Positions 32,743-42,210 are shown, counted from the stretch's first letter. The stretch: DNA of 64,000 bases from Lewinellaceae bacterium (GCA_020636025.1 JACJYQ010000001.1:1-64000), one strand, 5' to 3'. Program-made: numbers and translations. Notes: generated by a model from the letters alone, not told the origin.

Positions 32743-32803
32743 TACGGCTTCTTTTTCAATCCCGTGCCAGGTTGGCACCCGCATTTGTACAGAATGGCAG
32801 AAA
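32743..32803 (-). repeat. 61-bp dispersed repeat, copy B
   Basis: About 57 of 61 identical to copy A at 24435-24495. It contains GTGCCAGGTTGGCAC, a 6-bp stem hairpin, and ends 3 bp short of the batC stop codon region. Confidence 0.8.
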
Positions 32804-32805
32804 AA

Positions 32806-33471
32806 TTACCAGTCTTTCTTTAGGCGCGAAGGTGATCGGGAAGGGGCTAGTGCCCGGTACTCCTGAGCATTCTTTTCTTCTTGTTCTTCTACTGCTTTCG
32901 CCAATAACTGACGGGCCAGTCCGGGTGGGATGTTTTCTCTGGGCAATTCCTTATTAGGGTTCTGCTTTGACTGATCTACATAATAGCGCCTTGGGTTTGA
33001 GGGCGGTGGTGGCGGCGGCGGTGGAGGTGTTGGTGGCGGCGTTTGCAAATGCTCCCGGGCAATTTGTAGGTTTTTTTTGGCGTCGGCTCGATTTGACTGC
33101 AAGTACAGGCTGTTTTCAAATGCTGAAGCTGCTTCCCGGTATTTATTCAGCCTTAAATAGCTGTTGCCCAGGTTGTACCACGCATTCGACTTTTGACCAT
33201 TGGTTGCAGGTAGTTGAAGCGCTTTCACATACCATTGAGTGGCATCCTGAAAGTTGTTAGATTGATAGGATGCATTCGCTGCATTATAGAAACCAGTAAA
33301 AGTCCTTACCTGTAAATAGGCATTTCGGGCTTTATCAAATTCTCCTTTTTGATAGTACTCATCCCCACTTTTCAGGTAAAAATGCTCCTGTGCATTTGAT
33401 TCAAAACTGAGCAGAAGCACACAAGTAATTATAAGACTCGTTTTTAGCAATTTCACATTCATATCAGGCAA
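32806..33471 (-). CDS. batC: BatC-like TPR protein
   Basis: 221 aa. Signal peptide, then about three to four TPR units (YLKSGDEYYQKGEFDKARNA; AWYNLGNSYLRLNKYREA) and a proline-rich run at about 147-160 followed by a basic C-terminal tail. It overlaps the end of batB by 8 bp. In the Bat (Bacteroides aerotolerance) operon this TPR protein accompanies the VWA proteins BatA/B in the envelope. The last gene of the cluster here; no batD/batE-like genes follow it. Confidence 0.85.
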   Translation of the reverse strand: MPDMNVKLLKTSLIITCVLLLSFESNAQEHFYLKSGDEYYQKGEFDKARNAYLQVRTFTGFYNAANASYQSNNFQDATQWYVKALQLPATNGQKSNAWYNLGNSYLRLNKYREAASAFENSLYLQSNRADAKKNLQIAREHLQTPPPTPPPPPPPPPSNPRRYYVDQSKQNPNKELPRENIPPGLARQLLAKAVEEQEEKNAQEYRALAPSRSPSRLKKDW

Positions 33472-34465
33472 TTTTCTTTTTCCAGCGGATCATTTGTTCG
33501 GCAATCAAAAACCAAATGGCCATGATCAGCAACCAGGGGAAGTAGTATTCTTTCTTCGTAGAAGCCTGGACTTCGATGGTTTTCTTTTCCAGTTTTTTGG
33601 CGGCCTCTTGTAAGGTCTTCAATACGTTGGATTCATTCTTTAGGTTGAGGTATTGGCCTCCACCTGCCTTTGCCAGTTGCATCAGAAATGATTCATCCAG
33701 ACGGGTGTTTACCGGTCGACCATTCATATCCAGGTGTTTGCGGCCCCGAAAAGCTGGTATGGTGCTTCCTGCTGTGGTACCAATACCTATTGTATATATT
33801 TGAACTCCATTGGCCCGGGCTTCTTTTACTCGCTGTAAGGCTTTCTCCTGATGATTCTCCCCATCACTGATCAAAATGATGGCTTTTCCTCCGCGCTGCT
33901 TGGTTTCCAACATTCTGTTCCCTGTTTCAATGGCTGCACCGATATCAGTTCCCTGGTTGTTTATAAAATCCGGATCTGCATTGCGCACAAAGGTTAGTAA
34001 TGATTCATAATCTGTAGAAAGCGGCATTTGTGGGTAAGCATCGCCGGCAAAAAACAGTAAGGCAAACCTTTCACCATCGAGCGTTCTGAGTATCTTAGGA
34101 ATAAATGACTTTGCCAGTTCCAGGCGGCTTGGTTTGCTATCTTCGCTCAACATACTTTTGGAAACATCAAGGGCGATGAGAATATCAGCGCTTTTTTGTG
34201 TTTTTCCACGTTCCTTCACTAGTCTGACTGGTCCGGCAATGGCTACGGATATCAGGCTGATCCCCAGGGCAAAAAGTATGTTCTTTAACCAAAATCTTCT
34301 GGATGAAAACCCAAGCAATAATCGTGATTCCAGATCCCTGGATCCCATTCGCCTCAACGTTCGTTCCCGCCAGTTCCAGTACACCACCAGCAAAATCACT
34401 TGTAGGGCAAGCACCCACAAGAGATTCAACAATACCGGATATTCAAAATACAGATCTTCAAACAT
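33464..34465 (-). CDS. batB: BatB, VWA-domain membrane protein
   Basis: 333 aa. Two N-terminal membrane segments (about 10-29 and 58-78), a VWA domain with MIDAS motif DVSKS near residue 98, and a C-terminal membrane helix (YYFPWLLIMAIWFLIAEQ) ahead of a basic tail. It is the second of two paralogous VWA proteins and lies 25 bp after batA. The complex is thought to support oxidative-stress or aerobic tolerance; the mechanism is not settled. Confidence 0.92.
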   Translation of the reverse strand: MFEDLYFEYPVLLNLLWVLALQVILLVVYWNWRERTLRRMGSRDLESRLLLGFSSRRFWLKNILFALGISLISVAIAGPVRLVKERGKTQKSADILIALDVSKSMLSEDSKPSRLELAKSFIPKILRTLDGERFALLFFAGDAYPQMPLSTDYESLLTFVRNADPDFINNQGTDIGAAIETGNRMLETKQRGGKAIILISDGENHQEKALQRVKEARANGVQIYTIGIGTTAGSTIPAFRGRKHLDMNGRPVNTRLDESFLMQLAKAGGGQYLNLKNESNVLKTLQEAAKKLEKKTIEVQASTKKEYYFPWLLIMAIWFLIAEQMIRWKKKIA

Positions 34466-34490
34466 TTGTATGTATTTGAATTGGTGGAGT

Positions 34491-35480
34491 TTAAACTGTA
34501 ATTACCCTCAATGGCCCCCAGCGAAGCAACAGCTCCAGGACCATTAAGCAAAAAGCTGCATTCAGAAACCAGAAATACAGTTCAGTATGGTGTTTGATCC
34601 TAAGGACCTTTACCTTGTCTTTATCAAGTTTTTCTATGGTTTTGTACATCTCGGCAGTTTCCTGACCCGTTTTGATCCGGAAAAACTGACCGCCACTCAT
34701 GGAGGATAATTTTTCAAATAGCAATGAATTGAAATTCATTTCCCGGTTTTCAAAAGCATAGGTACCATTGCCTTTTTGATAAGCCGGAGAAAGCACAAGC
34801 CCTTCTGAGCCAATGCCTAGCGAAAAAATCTTTACACCCAGTGCTTTGGCAAAGGCGCCTGCCTGCAAGGGCTCAAGATCCCATTCATTATTTTCTCCGT
34901 CTGTGATGAGGATAATGATCTTGCTTTTTGACTCACTTTTGTCGAGACGCTGCAAGGCAACGCCAAGGCCCATGCCAATCGCGCTTCCATCGGGTAATCG
35001 TCCCACTTGCAGATTGTTGATAAAGGCCAGTAGCAATCGTCTGTCATTGGTCAGTGGACATTGAGTAAAAGCTCCACCGGAAAAAACAACCAACCCGATC
35101 CTGTCGTAGGGACGGCGGTTGACGATGGTGTTTGCCATTTCCTTGGCAACCGTTAATCTGTCTGGACTGAAATCCTTGGACAGCATACTGGGTGACAAAT
35201 CCATGACCAGCATGATGTCAATGGCTTCGGCTTCCACACTTTCTTCGTGCCAAAGCAATTGGGGTCTGGCTATGGCAATAATACACAGCGCAAGTGTTAC
35301 CCATCGCAAATACTGAATCCAGTTTCGGGCATAAACTACCCAGGTCTTGAGCCCTTTCATGGCTGTCAGACGCGATACCTGTAGCGTGACATGCCTGCGC
35401 CCTGCTTCTTGCCTGTACTGATACATCAGCAAGGGAAGAATCAACAATAAAATGAGCCAAAGTGGTTGAGCGAAACTCAA
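34491..35480 (-). CDS. batA: BatA, VWA-domain membrane protein
   Basis: 329 aa. N-terminal helix (LWLILLLILPLLMY), a second at about 60-75, a VWA domain with MIDAS DLSPS near residue 94 and the conserved Thr/Asp positions (DGSAIGMGLG; ITDGENN), and a C-terminal helix (LYFWFLNAAFCLMVLELLL). Paralogous to batB. Sits between the BatD-like gene and batB. Confidence 0.92.
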   Translation of the reverse strand: MSFAQPLWLILLLILPLLMYQYRQEAGRRHVTLQVSRLTAMKGLKTWVVYARNWIQYLRWVTLALCIIAIARPQLLWHEESVEAEAIDIMLVMDLSPSMLSKDFSPDRLTVAKEMANTIVNRRPYDRIGLVVFSGGAFTQCPLTNDRRLLLAFINNLQVGRLPDGSAIGMGLGVALQRLDKSESKSKIIILITDGENNEWDLEPLQAGAFAKALGVKIFSLGIGSEGLVLSPAYQKGNGTYAFENREMNFNSLLFEKLSSMSGGQFFRIKTGQETAEMYKTIEKLDKDKVKVLRIKHHTELYFWFLNAAFCLMVLELLLRWGPLRVITV

Positions 35481-35508
35481 GGTGTTCGGTTTAAGTCAGT
35501 TATTAAGA

Positions 35509-36492
35509 TTATAAAAGCGGTTCGTGCGTATTGCTCATTGGTTTTTTTGTCTGGGGAGCAGGATTAGCCGATTCTGAGGGCTTTGTACTTTCTCCCAGCA
35601 GAAACTCCTTCGATTTTTTTATCAGGGCAATATGCGTTTCATCTGCAGGATGAGACTGTGCGTATTTCACCAGATCTGTTTTTTGCAGTATTTCTTGCAA
35701 TAACTTTGTGTTTAAGCCATTCCCACCTGTTTTTTTGATCATGCCTATGATCTCTTGTGTGGTGGATTCAAGCGCCGGAATAGTAAACCGTTCTTCCAAA
35801 TAGGTTTTCAGAATAAGGCTCATGGTATCGTAATGGTCAATCAGCTTATTCTTGCTCCACAATTGCTTTTCCTGCAATTCTTGCAGTTGGTTAAGCACTT
35901 TTTCCAGGGGAGAAATCTGAGGAATGGCTTGCACAACCGGTTTAGGAAGTGGCTTGGGTTTTTTAGCGTTCTTACGCCATAGCCAAACAAATATGCCGCA
36001 TAAAATCAGCGCGCTGAGCGCCCAGGGCCACATATCAAGAATCGAGGAGGGTTCAGGCTGAATATTCCTGATTGGCGCCATATTGCTTATTTCACCGCCT
36101 CTTACAGCTAGCACCAACAGGGATAATGGATTTGTTTCCACGCTTTTGCCGGCATTCAGGGTAACTTTAAGTGGATCCAGTGTAAGGGATGCACTATCCA
36201 GCACAATTACCCGGAATTGCTGTACCCATTGTGCTCCGCTTTTTCGCCATTCACCAAGTTGACTGATGTTTTTTCTCGGAATGGCCGGCAGCCAGGACGC
36301 AAAACTCACGACCCCGGGCTTTGAAGTGGAACCGGAAACTAATATGGTAAGCGTACAAGTGTCACCTGCCTGTATTTTTTCAGGTCGCAGCGAAGCAGTT
36401 GCTTTTTGCCCGAACATGTAATTAGCCAGCAACAAACAAAAGCCAATGGCGAGTATTTGAAAAGTATTTCCTGATATCCGGCTTTTAACCAT
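35509..36492 (-). CDS. BatD-like/BatA-associated membrane protein
   Basis: 327 aa. Signal peptide (1-29), a beta-sandwich-like extracytoplasmic part, one membrane helix at about 176-195 (WPWALSALILCGIFVWLW), then a charged cytoplasmic helical domain. Such proteins occur between the DUF58 and batA genes in Bacteroidota operons and are annotated as BatD-like or DUF4381-type. Its start overlaps the DUF58 gene end by 8 bp. The role in the complex is unknown. Confidence 0.7.
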   Translation of the reverse strand: MVKSRISGNTFQILAIGFCLLLANYMFGQKATASLRPEKIQAGDTCTLTILVSGSTSKPGVVSFASWLPAIPRKNISQLGEWRKSGAQWVQQFRVIVLDSASLTLDPLKVTLNAGKSVETNPLSLLVLAVRGGEISNMAPIRNIQPEPSSILDMWPWALSALILCGIFVWLWRKNAKKPKPLPKPVVQAIPQISPLEKVLNQLQELQEKQLWSKNKLIDHYDTMSLILKTYLEERFTIPALESTTQEIIGMIKKTGGNGLNTKLLQEILQKTDLVKYAQSHPADETHIALIKKSKEFLLGESTKPSESANPAPQTKKPMSNTHEPLL

Positions 36493-37369
36493 GGCTTACT
36501 GTATGCGAGCGATTTGAGAAAAATTTCAAGAGCGCTTTGGTGTATGGTTGATGCGTGCCAACACTCAGAAAATCAGCGCCTGCTTTCCGGAAGAGTGTTT
36601 GAGTGGAAGCGGTGTGCTCCTCAAATGAGCGCCAGTATTGTCGGCGAAGGGTAATGCTGGTGGTGTCCACCCAAATTTGCTCGCCTGTTTCAGCATCGGC
36701 TACGCGCAAGACTCCGACATCAGGAAGTTCCTTTTCAAGTTGATCCCAACAATGGATGCCTATGCAATCATGTTGACGGGCAAGCACACGCAATGCTTCC
36801 TCATAACCTTCTGCCAGAAAATCCGACAGCACAAAGCAGATACACCGTTTTTTTATGCCATTATGGATGTATTTCAATGCCTTACCCAATTCAGTTTTTC
36901 TTCCTTTCGGCTGCACATTCAATACTTCCCGAATGATGCGCATGATGTGTTGTCGACCCTTTTTAGGCGGTATGTAAAGCTCAATCTGGTCTGAAAACAA
37001 CATTACCCCCACCTTGTCATTGTTGGCTATGGCCGAATAGGCCAGCACAGCGCATATCTCGGTAAGGTATTCTGCTTTGAACTGGGTGTGGCTGCCAAAT
37101 ACCGCCGAACCGCTGACATCTACCAACAGCATCACCGTGTTTTCTCTTTCTTCTTCGAATACCTTTATGAATGGTTCTCCTGTTCTGGCTGTTACATTCC
37201 AGTCAATCGCCCGCACATCGTCACCAGGGTAGTAAAGCCGCACTTCGCTAAAAGACATTCCCTTACCCTTAAAGGCGCTTTGATAACCACCCGAAAACAA
37301 CTGGCTACTCAAACCCTTTGATTTGATGGCAATGCGTTGCACTTTTTTCAGCAGCTCTGAATTTGTCAT
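36485..37369 (-). CDS. DUF58 (VWA-like) protein
   Basis: 294 aa. The DUF58 core has the signature YYPGDDVRAIDWNVTAR near residue 45 and a VWA-like fold with LLVDVSGS. No membrane segments. Genes of this type sit directly after moxR and are assumed to be clients or adaptors of the MoxR ATPase. It begins 21 bp after moxR. Confidence 0.93.
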   Translation of the reverse strand: MTNSELLKKVQRIAIKSKGLSSQLFSGGYQSAFKGKGMSFSEVRLYYPGDDVRAIDWNVTARTGEPFIKVFEEERENTVMLLVDVSGSAVFGSHTQFKAEYLTEICAVLAYSAIANNDKVGVMLFSDQIELYIPPKKGRQHIMRIIREVLNVQPKGRKTELGKALKYIHNGIKKRCICFVLSDFLAEGYEEALRVLARQHDCIGIHCWDQLEKELPDVGVLRVADAETGEQIWVDTTSITLRRQYWRSFEEHTASTQTLFRKAGADFLSVGTHQPYTKALLKFFSNRSHTVSHG

Positions 37370-37390
37370 TCAATTAATTCCTGGTAAAGG

Positions 37391-38386
37391 TTATGGTATG
37401 GCAATGGTACCCAGTATTCTTTCGATCACATTTTCCTGGGTGATGTTTTCGGCTTCAGCTTCAAAGGTCAGGCCAATGCGGTGACGCATTACGTCCGGAC
37501 AAATGGCGCGTACATCATCGGGTGTTACATACGCCCTCCGGTTCAGGAAAGCCATGGCACGGGAAGCTTTTGCCAGCGAAATACTGGCACGTGGTGAAGC
37601 TCCATAAGCCAGTAAAGGACTTAAATCCTGCATGCCATAATCAGCCGGGAACCGGGTAGCGAACACAATCTCCAGGATGTATTGCTCTATTTTTTCGTCG
37701 AGATAGATCTTTTTCACGGCTTCCCTGGCCTGAAGCAATGTTTTCACATTCAAGATCTTCTGCACCACAGGCATGTCGTCATTGAGGTTTCGGCGAATGA
37801 TGCTGCGTTCCTCATCCAGAGAAGGATAACCGATTTTAACTTTCAGTAGGAACCTGTCGGCTTGCGCTTCTGGAAGAGGGTAGGTGCCTTCCTGTTCGAT
37901 GGGGTTTTGAGTGGCCAATACCAGAAACGGTTCCTCAAGTTTGAAAGTCTCCTTGCCAATGGTGATCTGCCGTTCCTGCATGGCTTCCAGCAAGGCGCTT
38001 TGCACCTTGGCCGGCGCCCGGTTTATTTCATCTGCAAGCACAAAATTGGCAAATATGGGTCCTTTGCGCACCGTAAACTCTGCCAGGGTAGGGTTGTAGA
38101 TCGTGGTACCGACCACATCGGCTGGGAGGAGGTCGGGCGTAAACTGTACCCGGCTGAACTCGGCATCAATGGCATCTGCCAGGGTTTTGATCGCCAGGGT
38201 TTTGGCAAGCCCGGGCATGCCTTCCAGCAATATATGTCCTTTGGTCAGTAGGCCAACCAGCAGACGTTCCAACATGTTGTGCTGACCTACGATGACTTTT
38301 TCGGTGCTGTCTTTTAATGTATCCAGAAAGGCGCTTTCCCGTTGAATCAGGGTGTGAAGCGCATCCATATCGGCGGGTTTGGACAT
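37391..38386 (-). CDS. moxR: MoxR-family AAA+ ATPase
   Basis: 331 aa. Walker A GMPGLAKT near residue 56, Walker B VLADEINRAP, sensor 1 LATQNP, and a C-terminal lid domain. MoxR ATPases act as chaperones for VWA proteins; it leads an operon with DUF58, BatD-like, BatA, BatB and BatC genes. The whole unit spans about 5.6 kb with gaps below 30 bp or short overlaps. Confidence 0.95.
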   Translation of the reverse strand: MSKPADMDALHTLIQRESAFLDTLKDSTEKVIVGQHNMLERLLVGLLTKGHILLEGMPGLAKTLAIKTLADAIDAEFSRVQFTPDLLPADVVGTTIYNPTLAEFTVRKGPIFANFVLADEINRAPAKVQSALLEAMQERQITIGKETFKLEEPFLVLATQNPIEQEGTYPLPEAQADRFLLKVKIGYPSLDEERSIIRRNLNDDMPVVQKILNVKTLLQAREAVKKIYLDEKIEQYILEIVFATRFPADYGMQDLSPLLAYGASPRASISLAKASRAMAFLNRRAYVTPDDVRAICPDVMRHRIGLTFEAEAENITQENVIERILGTIAIP

Positions 38387-38481
38387 GAAAGCAGGGTTAA
38401 ACGGTGAAATAAAAGCAATAACGCGTAAATGGGTGGCTTATTGGTGTTTGTTTAAATTCTATAAATCTGCAATGGGTTTTG

Positions 38482-39477
38482 CTAGGGATTTTGCCAAACC
38501 AGTTTTCTATTCAACAAAACTGAATTCCCCGTAACCATTTGAATTAAGTAAATACCATCACTCAGGTTAGGTGAAAATGTATTCAAGCCAGTCTTCAGAT
38601 GTTGCTCGAAAATGAATTGACTGTTCAGGTTGAAAATCTGAAGCTTTCCTTCATCGCCCTCCCAAAGTAGGTTGAAATATCCATTGGCAGGGTTTGGAAA
38701 TATTTTCACTTGAAATGGCTCGAAATTTTCGTTTCCAAGAGTAGCTTTCCAGTTATCGTATAGCCTTTGCAGAGAATCAATGGGTTCCATCCCGGTAGGC
38801 AAAGAAGGTACATTCAAATCAAGGAATAGATTGTCGTCCTGGTCGTCGGGCCTGGCCACTCTCAGAAAGGCTGAAAGTGAGGAAGTTCCATTATTGAGAC
38901 AACGCGAATCTGCGCCAGGTACATTGGCGCCTTGAAGGGCATACATAAGCCTGTCGGCCAGTGTGCCGCTGGAATTCAGGAAATGAGATTCAATGCTGTC
39001 GAGAATTTGAGCTCCCAGTAGGATGTTCCCCTGTATGGCATAATTGACACCGTTTTTATGGCCTTTGTAGTCATAGCAGGAAATGCCTGTATAAGAAGCG
39101 GATCTTGGATGCCCGTCAAGATCAAGATCTACAATGCCGTATTGGCGTTTCCATTCGCCAAACTGGCCTTCTGCATCGTTGTGCGAAAGCCAGTCAATGA
39201 TTTCAGCGGCTGACAATCCCTCCTCCATTTTCACACGGGCATTGGCCTGGTTTTGGGCCAGCCAGAATGATTGGGTATGAATGGCGCCTCTTCCCGGCAG
39301 AATATCACTAATGATGATCGCCCCGCCACTTCCCGGGAAAGAATTATTGTCGAGACAGCTCGCACCAGCACTGCCAATTTCACCGGTGATGGTATCAATG
39401 GCTACAATGGAAAAAGTATCCTGGGAAATAAGATTGGCGCAAAGGAATAGAAAACAAGCAGTAAAACCCTTTCTCAT
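38482..39477 (-). CDS. DUF1028 protein with T9SS sorting tail
   Basis: 331 aa. Signal peptide (1-19), then a DUF1028 domain (FSIVAIDTITGEIGSAGASC near residue 22; YGIVDLDLDG) to about residue 235 and a Por secretion tail (IFPNPANGYFNLLW... LSDGIYLIQMV). DUF1028 resembles N-terminal-nucleophile hydrolases; no activity is proven. It should be secreted by the T9SS, represented here by the PorP/SprF protein. Confidence 0.88.
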   Translation of the reverse strand: MRKGFTACFLFLCANLISQDTFSIVAIDTITGEIGSAGASCLDNNSFPGSGGAIIISDILPGRGAIHTQSFWLAQNQANARVKMEEGLSAAEIIDWLSHNDAEGQFGEWKRQYGIVDLDLDGHPRSASYTGISCYDYKGHKNGVNYAIQGNILLGAQILDSIESHFLNSSGTLADRLMYALQGANVPGADSRCLNNGTSSLSAFLRVARPDDQDDNLFLDLNVPSLPTGMEPIDSLQRLYDNWKATLGNENFEPFQVKIFPNPANGYFNLLWEGDEGKLQIFNLNSQFIFEQHLKTGLNTFSPNLSDGIYLIQMVTGNSVLLNRKLVWQNP

Positions 39478-39544
39478 ATCAGTCAGTTTTTTCAGTCAGA
39501 AGTTGTATGCCTGCAATGATACAAAAAGCTGGTACAAAAGGGCG

Positions 39545-40414
39545 TTACAGTTTTTGATCTATGATTCCGATGGAGGTTTCGATCAGTTTTTCAACGCTTT
39601 TTGCTGAATGGCTGCTGAATTTACCCAAAGCCCTGTTAGCCAGGATTACGCTTAGGGAAATTGCACGGTGACCCAACAATTGTGACAGACCGTATATAGC
39701 AGCCGTTTCCATTTCAAGATTTAAAATTTTCGTGCCATCATATTCAAAGCTGCTCATCAGGTCAAGGTAATTTGGTTGTCTGACAGGCGCCCTTAGTTGT
39801 CGTCCCTGAGGACCGTAAAACCCGGGGTTCGTCATGGTGAACCCTTGTTGGAAATCAGTCTGGAAAATGTGTAACAAGTCATCACTGCCCCTTGAGAAAT
39901 AGGGTTTTAGTGGAAACTCCCAGTCATCGGCACAATGTTCCCGTAAGGCTGCCAATATGGGATGGTTTTGCTGGGAAGCAGCCTGATAGAATTGCATAAG
40001 ACCATCCATACCGAGTGCGCCGCTGGAGGCGACAAAGCTGTCCACAGGATTTCCGGCTTGTAAGCCTCCGCAGGTGCCAAGTCTGATGATGGTAAGCTGC
40101 TGGGTCTCTGATTTGGGAATCCGGCTTTCCAGATCAATGTTGAACAAGGCATCCAGTTCGTTTAACACTATATCAATATTATCAGGACCAATGCCTGTAG
40201 ATATAACGCTGATCCTTTTCTGGCCAATAAAACCGGTATGGGTGATAAATTCCCGCTTGCTTACCTCATGCTCTATACTGTCGAAATGTTTGCTCACAGA
40301 TTTAACCCTGTTTGGGTCGCCAACTGTGATGATGAGAGGGGCGATCTGCTCCGGATGCAAGTCAAGATGATAGATGCTCCCGCTCTTATTCAAGATTAAT
40401 TCGGATGGATGCAT
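39545..40414 (-). CDS. Nucleoside phosphorylase (uridine-phosphorylase-like)
   Basis: 289 aa. PNP/UDP phosphorylase fold with phosphate-binding GDPNRV near residue 33, RLGTCGG near 112, and the nucleoside-site motif NLEMETAAIYG (about 237-247). It cleaves a nucleoside to base and (deoxy)ribose-1-phosphate for salvage; the specific base cannot be fixed, although the length and motifs suit the UP-like group. A TACATTTG -7 element lies 32 bp upstream. Confidence 0.88.
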   Translation of the reverse strand: MHPSELILNKSGSIYHLDLHPEQIAPLIITVGDPNRVKSVSKHFDSIEHEVSKREFITHTGFIGQKRISVISTGIGPDNIDIVLNELDALFNIDLESRIPKSETQQLTIIRLGTCGGLQAGNPVDSFVASSGALGMDGLMQFYQAASQQNHPILAALREHCADDWEFPLKPYFSRGSDDLLHIFQTDFQQGFTMTNPGFYGPQGRQLRAPVRQPNYLDLMSSFEYDGTKILNLEMETAAIYGLSQLLGHRAISLSVILANRALGKFSSHSAKSVEKLIETSIGIIDQKL

Positions 40415-40445
40415 AGACGAATTTTTGGCTGAAAATAGTACAAGA

Positions 40446-40453
40446 CAAATGTA
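40446..40453 (-). promoter_or_regulatory. Nucleoside phosphorylase promoter -7 element (TACATTTG)
   Basis: Exact TAnnTTTG match on the minus strand, 31 bp before the start codon. Confidence 0.5.
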
Positions 40454-40593
40454 AGCAAGTGGTTTTTAGAATTCTGACGCTTTGTTTTTGCATGAATGAT
40501 TTTGGTGAGTGACACTACGGAAATAAACCCAGTAGAATGAATCAGAATATAAGTTGTTGAATGGCTATAACCGCAAATCCGGATTGTGAATGT

Positions 40594-40601
40594 TATCTTT
40601 G
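40594..40601 (+). promoter_or_regulatory. DciA-like gene promoter -7 element (TATCTTTG)
   Basis: Exact TAnnTTTG match 50 bp before the ATG at 40652. It lies downstream of the longer reading frame's start at 40586, which argues against that start. Confidence 0.55.
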
Positions 40602-40651
40602 CAGTAGCGTGCGCAAAAGCAAATTTTGGACTCACAAGAGAAATTATCATT

Positions 40652-40942
40652 ATGAGAAAACAAAATGATCAGCCGATTTCCGAGGCCTTGAAAGACATGA
40701 TACAAGAGTATCGTTTGGGTCCACAATTGAATGAAACACGTGTTAAAGATCTTTGGGCTGAGTTGATGGGGAAAACGATTTCTACCTATACTTCGAATAT
40801 AAGCGTGCGTAAAAACGTTCTGTATCTGAGCATCCTTTCTGCTCCGCTCAAGCAGGAACTATCCTATGCCAAGGATAAAATTAAAGACCTGCTGAATGAA
40901 AAATTAGGCGAAGATTTTATCAGGGAAGTGGTTATTCGCTGA
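40652..40942 (+). CDS. DUF721/DciA-like protein
   Basis: 96 aa. The whole protein is a DUF721/DciA-type domain (LWAELMGKTISTYTSNISVRKNVLYLSI; APLKQELSYAKDKIKDLLNEKLGE). DciA proteins load the replicative helicase in bacteria lacking DnaC/DnaI; the activity of the short Bacteroidota form is inferred. The ATG at 40652 was chosen because the protein then starts just before the conserved part and because the promoter lies between it and the longer start. Confidence 0.85.
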   Translation: MRKQNDQPISEALKDMIQEYRLGPQLNETRVKDLWAELMGKTISTYTSNISVRKNVLYLSILSAPLKQELSYAKDKIKDLLNEKLGEDFIREVVIR

Positions 40943-41025
40943 TAAATAGCCTTTTACAAGAATTAATTTTCATCTCAGGCAACCTAAATTTTCAATTGTT
41001 CACCAAATATCCGTAACCAGCCTCA

Positions 41026-41571
41026 ATGCAACAATTCAGCGACAAAGAATTGGTCAGTGGCGTACTGCAAGGAAGCCCCGCCCATCAGGCGGCGCTTTAC
41101 CGACAGTTTAGTGTGCCGATGTTTAGGGTATTGCTGCGTTTTTCCCGGGATAAAGCGGAGGCGGAGGATATGCTACAAGATGGATTTGTGCGGGTGTATC
41201 GGGATATGGCGCAGTTTAGAGGAGAAGGTGCCTTGGGTGGATGGATCAGACGGATTATGGTGAATACTGCATTGAGTCACCTGAGAAAGCAAAAGGATTT
41301 TGTAAAAGACGTGCCGGATTTCGCGGTGTTTGAAGCAAAGTTTCATACGGAAGAGGATTTTGCCTCTAATTTGGATGCCCAGACATTGATGGGTTATTTG
41401 CAAGAACTACCGCCTGGATACCGAACTGTATTTAACCTTTATGCGATTGAAGGATTCAGCCATGAAGAAATTGCCGATCAATTAGGTATTTCCATTGGAA
41501 CCAGCAAAAGCCAACTCTTTAAAGCCAGAGAATACCTGAAGAAAATTTTGGACAAATCTTTTATCACATAA
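41026..41571 (+). CDS. ECF sigma factor
   Basis: 181 aa. Region 2 (LRFSRDKAEAEDMLQDGFVRVY) and region 4 (FSHEEIADQLGISIGTSKSQLFKARE) are both complete. A single-membrane-pass protein is encoded 30 bp downstream and is a likely anti-sigma factor. The group is closer to RpoE/SigW-type than to FecI-type. Regulon unknown. Confidence 0.93.
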   Translation: MQQFSDKELVSGVLQGSPAHQAALYRQFSVPMFRVLLRFSRDKAEAEDMLQDGFVRVYRDMAQFRGEGALGGWIRRIMVNTALSHLRKQKDFVKDVPDFAVFEAKFHTEEDFASNLDAQTLMGYLQELPPGYRTVFNLYAIEGFSHEEIADQLGISIGTSKSQLFKAREYLKKILDKSFIT

Positions 41572-41601
41572 GTAGCGCCAAAAAACCTGAACTTTATACC
41601 G

Positions 41602-42210
41602 ATGACTGAACCGCAAGAGCTTCGCTCCATTGACGAACTTTTCAGAAACACCTTCAATAATCTGCCGGACACACCGGCGGATTCAGGTTGGGATACACCA
41701 TCCGACAGGGTATGGCAACATGTCAACGAGCACATGCCCGTTTCCAAGACAGGTTGGGGACTAAAATCCATTCTTCTTTTTGCAGGGTTTGCAGCGATAA
41801 TTGCCCTTGGCCTTTATCTCACGCTATCTTCTAATGAGGAGCCAGTTCCAGCAACAAACAATATCGAGCTGGAAAAGAAAACAAATGTTGCAGATCAGGC
41901 TGTTGTTGAAGTGCCCTCAGTTTCAGAATCTAAAACGCCAGAAATAGCCGTGCCTCAGAAAAAGGCAGCCGCAAAAGTTAAAACGAGCAGCAAAAAAGTT
42001 AAGGAGCACAATAAGTCAGTAGAGGATGAAGTTGCTTTTACTCACGAACAAAGACAGAGTGGTGCAGCGCCTTTGCCAGGTACCAGTTCAGTGAAACCGC
42101 CAAATACAACCGAGGAGTTGAAACTGGAAAGAGCCAGGCAGTTGGAAGAACTTTGGAAAACGCCGCTCGAACCATTACCAGTGCCTTCAAGCAAGGACAC
42201 AAAAAAGTAG
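41602..42210 (+). CDS. Single-pass membrane protein, putative anti-sigma factor
   Basis: 202 aa. An acidic N-terminal cytoplasmic segment (1-50) with DTPSDRVWQHV, a membrane helix at about 55-75 (SILLFAGFAAIIALGLYLTL), then a long low-complexity Lys/Glu/Pro-rich periplasmic tail with no fold I recognise. Position directly after an ECF sigma gene, and topology, suggest an anti-sigma factor, but no zinc-binding HxxxCxxC motif of ZAS type is present. It ends with a strong terminator. Confidence 0.65.
   Translation: MTEPQELRSIDELFRNTFNNLPDTPADSGWDTPSDRVWQHVNEHMPVSKTGWGLKSILLFAGFAAIIALGLYLTLSSNEEPVPATNNIELEKKTNVADQAVVEVPSVSESKTPEIAVPQKKAAAKVKTSSKKVKEHNKSVEDEVAFTHEQRQSGAAPLPGTSSVKPPNTTEELKLERARQLEELWKTPLEPLPVPSSKDTKK

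Noticed and set aside
40586..40651. Longer N-terminus of the DciA-like protein
   Set aside because: The -7 element at 40594-40601 lies inside this segment, so the start at 40652 is favoured.
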